From: Pseudomonadota bacterium
Lineage (GTDB): Bacteria > Pseudomonadota > Gammaproteobacteria > Pseudomonadales > Azotimanducaceae
Length of the DNA stretch: 11,675 bases
Reading direction: 5' to 3'
NCBI GenBank assembly: GCA_009936895.1
Contig: JAACDS010000158.1
Coordinates: 1-11,675, forward strand
Shown: piece after piece, positions 6,072-11,675 of the stretch
How the letters are laid out: each line of letters opens with the position of its first letter
How positions within the stretch are numbered: position 1 is the first letter of the stretch
Program-made: the position numbers and the translations under genes
Notes under the pieces: model-generated
Told to the model about the DNA's origin: nothing
Database searches by the model: none
The model's input: the letters and a program-made list of their open reading frames with translations, nothing else

Positions 6072-8015
6072 CTAACTGTCTGGCTGCACCCGATTGCTGA
6101 TCAAGTCCTCCACCACACTGGGATCTGCGAGGGTGGATGTGTCGCCAAGATTGTCCAGTTCGTCGGCGGCAATCTTGCGTAAGATACGACGCATGATTTT
6201 TCCTGATCGGGTTTTTGGCAAGCCTGGAGCCCACTGAATCACGTCTGGCTTTGCGATAGGGCCAATCTCCTTGCGCACCATTGCAATCAGTTCCGCCAGT
6301 AAGGTGTCCGGATCGGTCTCATCACCGGACATGAGCGTGACGTAGGCGTAAATCCCCTCACCCTTCAAGGCGTGGGGAAAGCCAACGACGGCTGCCTCGG
6401 CAACGCAGGGATGCAAGACCAAGGCGCTTTCCACTTCAGCTGTACCAATCCGGTGCCCTGACACGTTCATCACATCGTCCACGCGACCGGTAATCCAGTA
6501 GTAGCCGTCCTCGTCTCGACGTGCGCCGTCGCCAGTAAAGTAGTACCCGGGATAGGTTGAATAGTAGGTGTCGATTACGCGCTGATGATCACCGTATACC
6601 GAGCGAATCTGACCCGGCCATGAGGCGGTGATGACCAAGTTGCCAGATGCGGCTTGTTCCTCAATCAGGTTGCCCTCAGCATCCATCAAGGCGGGCTGCA
6701 CGCCAAAAAAGGGTCGACTCGCAGAGCCCGGCTTCAGGGCGGTCGCACCTGGCAGTGGCGTGATCATGATGCCGCCAGTTTCGGTCTGCCACCAGGTATC
6801 CACGATGGGACAGCGCGAATCGCCGACCACTCGGTGGTACCACTCCCATGCTTCTGGGTTTATTGGCTCTCCGACACTCCCCAGCAGATGCAGTGAGGCG
6901 CGCGAGCTGCTTCTGACGTACTCATCGCCCTGGGCCATGAGCTGTCTCAGCGCCGTAGGGGCGGTATAAAACACGTTGACCTGATGCTTGTCGATGACTT
7001 GCCAGCATCGTGAGGCGTCGGGATAGGTCGGAATCCCTTCAAACATGAGCGTGGTCGCGCCATTGGCCAAGGGCCCGTAGACAATGTATGAATGACCGGT
7101 AATCCAGCCAACGTCCGCCGTGCACCAGTAAACGTCACCGTCCTGATAATCGAATACGTATTTGTGGCTGATGGCTGCATGCAGCAGATACCCAGCCGAG
7201 CTGTGTTGAACGCCCTTCGGTTTACCGGTGGAACCCGAGGTGTACAAGATGAACAGCGGGTCTTCTGATGCCATGACGGCAGGGTCTGCGTCGGTAGATT
7301 GCACCGATGTCAGGTCGTGATACCAAACATCCCGATCTGCCGTCCAGGCAATGTCTCCTCCGGTGCGTTTGACCGTGATGACGGTGTGGACGTTGGGGCA
7401 TGCGGCAAGCGCTTCGTCGGTGTTCGCTTTTAGCGGGATGGCCTTGCCTCCACGGACGCCCTCATCTGCCGTGATCACCGCCTGGCAGTCCGAATCCAAA
7501 ATGCGGTCTTGCAGGGACTGGGGCGAGAAGCCGCCAAAGACGACACTGTGAATCGCACCGATACGGGCGCAGGCCAGCATGGCGTAGGCGGCCTCTGGAA
7601 TCATTGGCATATAGATGCAGACCCTGTCGCCTTTGTTAACGCCTCTGGCGCGCAGGCCGTTGGCCAACTGGCAGACTTTGTCGTGCAGCTCTTGATATGT
7701 GATCTGAGCATCGTCGGCAGGATCATCCCCTTCCCAGATGATGGCCGTCTGATTAGCTCGTGATGGGAGGTGCCTGTCGATGCAGTTTACGCTCACGTTT
7801 AATTCGCCGCCGTCGAACCAGCGTATGTTGCCATAGGGGAGATCCGCATCGCTCACGGTATGCCACGGTTGGGACCAATCGAGAAATGTCTTGGCCTGAT
7901 CAGCCCAAAAAACGTCAGGCTCCTCAATGGATTGTCGATACATGCGCCGGTACGTATCACCATCGATCAGCGTGCGGGCCTTGATGTTTGGCGGCACGGA
8001 ATAGAGTTCGCTCAT
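6072..8015 (-). CDS. acs: Acetyl-CoA synthetase (AMP-forming)
   Basis: Acs activates acetate with ATP and CoA to acetyl-CoA through an acetyl-AMP intermediate, the high-affinity acetate scavenging route. The product has 647 residues (E. coli 652). It shows the acetyl-CoA synthetase N-terminal segment, the ANL adenylation motif YTSGSTGKPKG (258-268), the acetate-pocket and adenylate motif VDTWWQTETGG (405-415), YFTGDGARRDEDGYYWITGRVDD (about 492-514, hinge region) and PKTRSGKIMRR (600-610). K606 in the last motif is the catalytic lysine that is reversibly acetylated in enteric Acs, so control by acetylation is possible. The two tryptophans in VDTWWQ favour acetate over longer acids. The ATG at 8013-8015 has a strong AGGAGG site. 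The gene follows pgi by 37 nt with no terminator or clear promoter, so it is probably the last gene of the pcnB-kinase-pgi-acs unit. Confidence 0.98.
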   Translation of the reverse strand: MSELYSVPPNIKARTLIDGDTYRRMYRQSIEEPDVFWADQAKTFLDWSQPWHTVSDADLPYGNIRWFDGGELNVSVNCIDRHLPSRANQTAIIWEGDDPADDAQITYQELHDKVCQLANGLRARGVNKGDRVCIYMPMIPEAAYAMLACARIGAIHSVVFGGFSPQSLQDRILDSDCQAVITADEGVRGGKAIPLKANTDEALAACPNVHTVITVKRTGGDIAWTADRDVWYHDLTSVQSTDADPAVMASEDPLFILYTSGSTGKPKGVQHSSAGYLLHAAISHKYVFDYQDGDVYWCTADVGWITGHSYIVYGPLANGATTLMFEGIPTYPDASRCWQVIDKHQVNVFYTAPTALRQLMAQGDEYVRSSSRASLHLLGSVGEPINPEAWEWYHRVVGDSRCPIVDTWWQTETGGIMITPLPGATALKPGSASRPFFGVQPALMDAEGNLIEEQAASGNLVITASWPGQIRSVYGDHQRVIDTYYSTYPGYYFTGDGARRDEDGYYWITGRVDDVMNVSGHRIGTAEVESALVLHPCVAEAAVVGFPHALKGEGIYAYVTLMSGDETDPDTLLAELIAMVRKEIGPIAKPDVIQWAPGLPKTRSGKIMRRILRKIAADELDNLGDTSTLADPSVVEDLISNRVQPDS

Positions 8016-8020
8016 TGAAA

Positions 8021-8026
8021 CCTCCT
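8021..8026 (-). promoter_or_regulatory. Shine-Dalgarno of acs
   Basis: Read on the - strand, AGGAGG sits 5 nt before the ATG at 8015. It is the strongest ribosome-binding site on the - strand of this window and fixes the acs start. Confidence 0.9.
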
Positions 8027-8033
8027 GCTGAAT

Positions 8034-8043
8034 TCACGCGTGA
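8034..8043. promoter_or_regulatory. 10-bp perfect palindrome in the pgi-acs gap
   Basis: TCACGCGTGA is a perfect inverted repeat in the 37-nt gap, between the pgi stop and the acs ribosome-binding site. It could be a small operator or a chance palindrome. No -10/-35 pair was recognised beside it. Confidence 0.2.
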
Positions 8044-8052
8044 GCGCAGAAA

Positions 8053-9633
8053 CTAAGACGGGTTGAGTACCCGAAAATAATTGATCAAATGGCGCGTTGC
8101 CGGATCTTGGTTTGACGCGTCATCGCCCTGCAATTGATCGAAAATGGGTAATGCCAGGTTTTTTCCAAGCTCTACACCCCACTGATCAAAGGAGTTTATA
8201 TTCCACAGCACACCCTGACAAAATACCTTGTGCTCGTAGATCGCCAACAAGCAGCCCAGCTGAGTGGGACCAAGTTCATCAAGCACGATACTTGTTGATG
8301 GGTTTTGTCCGGTTACGTGCCTATGCTGCTCGTCTGGGTTGGTCGGTTGGTGGCCCAAGGTCATTGCCTGACCTTGTGCAATGCCGTTGGCCAGCAACCA
8401 TTGGTGGTGCTCTTTGCGTTCCAGAGCATCGCGGGCAACCATGATGAAATCGGCCGCAAAGCGGCTGGTGCCCTGATGCAGCAGCTGGTGGTATGCATGC
8501 TGACCGTTTGTCCCACAGCCACCCCACAAGATCTGCATGGTCCGATAATCTATACGCTCACCGCTCAAATCCACGGACTTGCCATTACTCTCCATTTCCA
8601 GCTGCTGAAGAAAATCGGGCAGTAGTGCCAGCCTCTGATCGTAACTTAGTACCGCAAGGCTATCGCAGTTCAGGGCCGTGGTATTCCAAGTGGCCAGAAG
8701 CGCGGACAGCAGCGGAATGTTTTGCTCAGCGGGGGCGTTGACGAAGTGCTCGTCCGCCTGTTTGGCTCCGGCCAGCAGTTGATCGAAGGCGGTGGTACCG
8801 ATCTGCAACATGATAGGAAGGCCCACGGCAGACCAAAGGGAAAAGCGTCCGCCGACCCAGTCCCATAGCGGGAATAAGTTTTGCTCGTTCAGGCCGAACT
8901 GGGCAGCGGCCTCCAGATTGGTGGTCACACCAATAAAGTGTTGGCCAATCGCCTGAGGGTTGCAGGTTCTTTCCAAAAACCAGCTGCGCGCGGTCGCCGC
9001 GTTTATTTGCGTCTCTAAGGTGCCGAAAGACTTGGAAACCACAATGAACAGGGTAGTTTCTGGGTTCAGCCCAATCAGAGCGGTGTTGATGTCCTTGGCG
9101 TCGACATTCGCCACAAAGTGAATGTTGGGCGCGCTTGTGCTGCCCGGCAGATGGGCAAGCGCTTTCACCACAAGCTCTGGGCCCAAATGCGAGCCGCCGA
9201 TGCCAATATGAACAACGTCTTTGATGGCCTTGTTGGTGAAACCTCGCCAGTTGCCGCTGCGGATATCGTCTACCGCGTTAAACAGTCGCTGCTTGGTTTG
9301 TGCTACCGCTTGTCTGTACTGGGTTGGTGCCTTTGGGGCCCCATCCCGTAAAGCACTGTGAAGCACCCCACGATTCTCCGACGTATTGATCTTGTCGCCT
9401 GAGAACATAGCGTCCCGCTTTGCCGACAGTTTCATGCGTTGAGCAAGTTCCTGCAGCTCGTTGAGAATTTGACCGTCTACGCGTTGGCGGGTGAAATCAA
9501 AGTGGCAACCCGCCAGGCTATGCCGTAAGCCTGGATTTCGGGCGTTGTCTTTAAGTAGCCGGTCGCTTGAAATTGTGTCGATCCGTTGGGCAGACGCAGA
9601 TAAAGCGGCCCAGTGTTCTGGCGTGTTTGGCAC
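8053..9633 (-). CDS. pgi: Glucose-6-phosphate isomerase
   Basis: Pgi interconverts glucose-6-phosphate and fructose-6-phosphate in the cytoplasm, for glycolysis, gluconeogenesis and sugar-nucleotide supply. The product has 526 residues, slightly shorter than E. coli (549) mainly at the N-terminus. Visible motifs: the phosphate-binding regions VHIGIGGSHLGPE (141-153) and SKSFGTLET (200-208), family signature 1 DWVGGRFSLWSAVG (258-271), the catalytic Glu in MESNGK (E348), the catalytic His in GTNGQH (H379), and signature 2 ending SFDQWGVELGK with the catalytic Lys (K491). All catalytic residues are intact. The start is GTG at 9631-9633, the only plausible start: the kinase stop TAG (9643-9645) lies in the same frame just upstream, separated by GTT AAA CCC. 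The ribosome-binding site is weak (AGG overlapping that stop), so translation is probably coupled to the kinase gene. Confidence 0.97.
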   Translation of the reverse strand: MPNTPEHWAALSASAQRIDTISSDRLLKDNARNPGLRHSLAGCHFDFTRQRVDGQILNELQELAQRMKLSAKRDAMFSGDKINTSENRGVLHSALRDGAPKAPTQYRQAVAQTKQRLFNAVDDIRSGNWRGFTNKAIKDVVHIGIGGSHLGPELVVKALAHLPGSTSAPNIHFVANVDAKDINTALIGLNPETTLFIVVSKSFGTLETQINAATARSWFLERTCNPQAIGQHFIGVTTNLEAAAQFGLNEQNLFPLWDWVGGRFSLWSAVGLPIMLQIGTTAFDQLLAGAKQADEHFVNAPAEQNIPLLSALLATWNTTALNCDSLAVLSYDQRLALLPDFLQQLEMESNGKSVDLSGERIDYRTMQILWGGCGTNGQHAYHQLLHQGTSRFAADFIMVARDALERKEHHQWLLANGIAQGQAMTLGHQPTNPDEQHRHVTGQNPSTSIVLDELGPTQLGCLLAIYEHKVFCQGVLWNINSFDQWGVELGKNLALPIFDQLQGDDASNQDPATRHLINYFRVLNPS

Positions 9634-9642
9634 GGGTTTAAC

Positions 9643-10386
9643 CTATAACAGGGTGGGGTTTGGATTGAAGAACTGTCGCGTTCCTTCCATTTTTAGTATT
9701 TGCTCCAACAGGGCATTGAAATGTTGGTGGTTGTTGGCGAAGTCGATTTCTGCGGCGTTGACGATGAGTACCGGTGCCTGATCGTAGTAATGAAAAAATT
9801 CGGCGTAGCCATCGGCAAGCGCATCCAAGTACTCCACATCGATTGAGCTCTCAAAATCCAGGCCGCGTCGAAAGACGCGTTGCTGAAGCACCTTCGCAGG
9901 GGCCTGCAGATAGATGACCAAATCTGGCTTTGGCGGTTGTATTTTTAGACTTTTGTGTATCTGCTGGTACAGCTCCAGCTCTTCGCTATCCAAGGTCAGC
10001 TGCGCAAATAAATCGTCTTTTTCGATCATGAGATCGGCGACCAGCATGCGATCCAGCAGGTCGTTACCTGGCATGTCTGCGACCTGCCGTGCTCTGTGCA
10101 ACAAGAAGAACAGCTGGGTTGGTAATGCCTGACTGGCACCCTCAGCATAAAATCGATCAAGAAACGGGTTCTCAGTGACCGGCTCCAGCATGAGCGGATA
10201 ATTCAGTAGCTCCGCAAGCTTTCGCGCCAACGTCGTTTTGCCAACGCCAATGGGGCCTTCAATCGCTAGATAGTGGGGTAGGGTATTTGCCGTTTTGGCG
10301 GCTTCTATTCGGGTAATGAGATTGGCGGTATCCGTCGCGCTTGAGTTGATGGGCGTTTCTGGCGCTGAGGTTTGTGGCATGGGCAC
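9643..10386 (-). CDS. Deoxynucleoside kinase (dCK/dGK/dAK family)
   Basis: The family phosphorylates deoxynucleosides to 5'-monophosphates in DNA-precursor salvage. The product has 247 residues. It shows the P-loop GPIGVGKTT (44-52), the substrate-side ENPFLDRFY (72-80), LLHRARQ (95-101), VADLMIEKDDLFAQL (116-130) and the arginine-rich lid RRGLDFES (173-180), then a Tyr/Phe-rich helix typical of PF01712-type kinases. Which base it prefers cannot be read from sequence. About 37 Pro/Ser/Thr/Ala-rich residues precede the conserved HYLAIEGPIG, longer than usual. The start is GTG at 10384-10386 with a poor AGAG 8 nt upstream; ATG at 10378-10380, two codons on, is equally possible. A stop 18 nt upstream of the GTG excludes further extension. 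In related genomes such kinases lie near folK and panB; here neither flanks it. Thymidine kinase and shikimate kinase are less likely because the lid and C-terminal helices differ. Confidence 0.87.
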   Translation of the reverse strand: MPMPQTSAPETPINSSATDTANLITRIEAAKTANTLPHYLAIEGPIGVGKTTLARKLAELLNYPLMLEPVTENPFLDRFYAEGASQALPTQLFFLLHRARQVADMPGNDLLDRMLVADLMIEKDDLFAQLTLDSEELELYQQIHKSLKIQPPKPDLVIYLQAPAKVLQQRVFRRGLDFESSIDVEYLDALADGYAEFFHYYDQAPVLIVNAAEIDFANNHQHFNALLEQILKMEGTRQFFNPNPTLL

Positions 10387-10432
10387 AACAATTACTCTGA
10401 CTTAAAGCGAACGAATCGAACAGACTATGGAC

Positions 10433-10448
10433 ATAGCGGCTTCGCTAT
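10433..10448 (-). other. Small hairpin directly after the pcnB stop
   Basis: On the - strand the first bases after the pcnB TGA form ATAGCG, loop AAGC, CGCTAT. The stem is 6 bp and no T tract follows, so it is not an intrinsic terminator. It could protect a processed 3' end or be chance. The rest of the 62-nt gap to the kinase start shows no promoter or remnant gene that I can recognise. Confidence 0.3.
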
Positions 10449-11675
10449 TCAACCTGTACCAGTCGAAGTACCGTTTGAGGTGGCGGTTTTGCGTCTGCTT
10501 TTACCGCGGTTTCTTTTTCGTGAGGTTTTCGGTAACTGAGCGATCAAAGCCTCACGATGGGATTCATCGGCGTTTTGAAAGGCGGTCCACCATTCAGCGC
10601 ACGGGCGCATGGCTTCATTTGACTCTGCTTGCAAGCAAAGAAAGTCATAGCCTGCCCTGAATCGCTTGTGGGTTACCAATCGGTCCAGCGATCGCACATT
10701 GCGTTTATGCAATCGCTCTTGAATTGTCCACACTTCCCGAGCAAATGTGCCGAAGCGGCGTGGTATGGCGATGGATGATTGCTGGTTTTTCAGCGCTGCA
10801 AAAGCGGGATCCTCGTCTTCTGAGCTTTTCGCGTCATTGCGGGCTTTGAAGTCGTCCCAGAGCAAGACGGCGACCAAAAAGCCAGGCGTAATCGATGCGC
10901 CGTTGAAGATACGGTCATCTGTATTCCGCATCGCGGCGAGGGCCAAGGGACTCATTGGGTCACAGGATGGGAAGAGCGCGTTCGCCAAGGGTGTTTCCCG
11001 TAGCTGCCGCCACACGGTTTCGGCGTATCCATTCAAAAACAGTTTTAGAAATTCATCGAAAAGCCTCGCCGGCGGAATGGCTTCTAGACGTTTTGCCGTA
11101 TTTTTCACAGACGACATGATGTCTGCGGAAATGGTGAACCCTAACTTTGCAGAAAATCGTATGGCGCGCAAAATGCGAACTGGGTCTTCTGCCAGGCGTG
11201 TCTTTGTGTCGCCGATGAATCGTATTTTCTTAGCTTTGATGTCATCGACGCCGCCGACGAAATCGATGATCTCTTTGTTGGATGGGTCGTAGTACAGCGC
11301 ATTGACGGTGAAATCCCGGCGAAAAGCGTCTTCTTGAAGGGTGCCGAACGCATTGTCGCGAAGAATCATGCCTCGGTCATCGTGGACGACTTTGTCGGAA
11401 ATGGACTGGCGAAATGTTGATACTTCGATGAGATCCCGGCCAAAGCGCACATGAACGATGGGGAAGCGCCTACCGACAATACGTGAGCGGCGGAACAGTT
11501 TGCTGACCGCCTCCAGCGGCGCGTCTGTGGCGACATCAAAATCCTTGGGTTTCACTCCGCAAAGCGCGTCGCGTACACAGCCCCCAACCAAGTAGGCTTG
11601 GAAACCGTTTGAGTTCAACACTTCGATAACCTTTAAGGCGCTTGCATCAAGAATGCTCGGGCCCAACTGGTGCTC
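10449..11675 (-). CDS. pcnB: Poly(A) polymerase I (5'-partial)
   Basis: PcnB adds poly(A) tails to RNA 3' ends, marking RNAs for decay by PNPase and other exonucleases. The frame is open to the right edge; the residues read there (E-H-Q before LGPSILDASALKVI) match the conserved segment just before the nucleotidyltransferase domain, so the TTG at 11664-11666 is internal and the start lies outside. In numbering from that TTG: LVGGCVRD (26-33), the catalytic pair in DFDVATD (D42, D44), RRFPIVHVRFGRDLIEVSTFR (66-86), RRDFTVNALYYD (116-127) and EDPVRILRAIRFSAKLGF (160-177). The last motif and the domain layout favour poly(A) polymerase over CCA-adding enzyme. The C-terminus is strongly basic (KTSRKRNRGKSRRK) as in PcnB, then ends in a Ser/Thr/Gly run. 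It heads the - strand cluster in this window. Confidence 0.95.
   Translation of the reverse strand, partial: EHQLGPSILDASALKVIEVLNSNGFQAYLVGGCVRDALCGVKPKDFDVATDAPLEAVSKLFRRSRIVGRRFPIVHVRFGRDLIEVSTFRQSISDKVVHDDRGMILRDNAFGTLQEDAFRRDFTVNALYYDPSNKEIIDFVGGVDDIKAKKIRFIGDTKTRLAEDPVRILRAIRFSAKLGFTISADIMSSVKNTAKRLEAIPPARLFDEFLKLFLNGYAETVWRQLRETPLANALFPSCDPMSPLALAAMRNTDDRIFNGASITPGFLVAVLLWDDFKARNDAKSSEDEDPAFAALKNQQSSIAIPRRFGTFAREVWTIQERLHKRNVRSLDRLVTHKRFRAGYDFLCLQAESNEAMRPCAEWWTAFQNADESHREALIAQLPKTSRKRNRGKSRRKTATSNGTSTGTG

Noticed and set aside
10747..11292. 181-codon + strand ORF inside pcnB
   Set aside because: Antisense to the conserved part of poly(A) polymerase; no recognised motif or start signal.
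11664..11666. TTG as the start of pcnB
   Set aside because: In-frame residues upstream to the window edge fit the conserved poly(A) polymerase segment before the catalytic domain; the start is outside the window.
1..11675. Mobile element, CRISPR array, defence island or tRNA gene
   Set aside because: Coding capacity is almost fully taken by conserved housekeeping genes; no direct-repeat array, transposase motif, terminal inverted repeat or tRNA cloverleaf was seen.

Overview
The window is a chromosomal housekeeping segment of a gammaproteobacterium, most like the Pseudomonadales/Cellvibrionales side of the class. The basis is gene order (infB-rbfA-truB-rpsO-pnp converging on pcnB...pgi-acs, an arrangement I know from Pseudomonas), close protein resemblance to E. 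coli/Pseudomonas orthologues, and moderate GC. No species can be named from the sequence alone. I see no mobile element, CRISPR array, tRNA/rRNA gene or defence system. I found no undescribed biological system; the points of interest lie in leader RNAs and local gene order.

Left half, + strand (1-6001): the downstream part of the conserved transcription/translation operon. It starts inside infB (initiation factor IF2, upstream end outside the window), then rbfA (30S maturation), truB (tRNA psi55 synthase), rpsO (ribosomal protein S15) and pnp (polynucleotide phosphorylase). infB-rbfA-truB are tightly packed and share one reading frame. rpsO and pnp each have a leader with visible RNA secondary structure, as expected for genes whose products autoregulate in E. 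coli. A strong hairpin/T-tract terminator closes the operon at 6025-6050, and its symmetry lets it serve the converging operon too.

Right half, - strand (11675 down to 6072): a convergent cluster read in the order pcnB (poly(A) polymerase I, upstream end outside the window), a deoxynucleoside kinase, pgi (glucose-6-phosphate isomerase) and acs (acetyl-CoA synthetase). Gaps are 62, 9 and 37 nt with no terminator between genes, so co-transcription is likely. Compared with the Pseudomonas order pcnB-folK-panB-panC-panD-pgi-acs, the folate/pantothenate genes are absent here and a single deoxynucleoside kinase occupies the interval.

Functionally, the left operon builds and tunes the translation machinery and degrades RNA (IF2, RbfA, TruB, S15, PNPase). 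The right cluster pairs RNA 3' polyadenylation, which feeds PNPase decay, with deoxynucleoside salvage and central carbon entry points (hexose-phosphate isomerisation, acetate activation). Several starts are non-ATG: TTG for truB and pnp, GTG for pgi and probably for the kinase.
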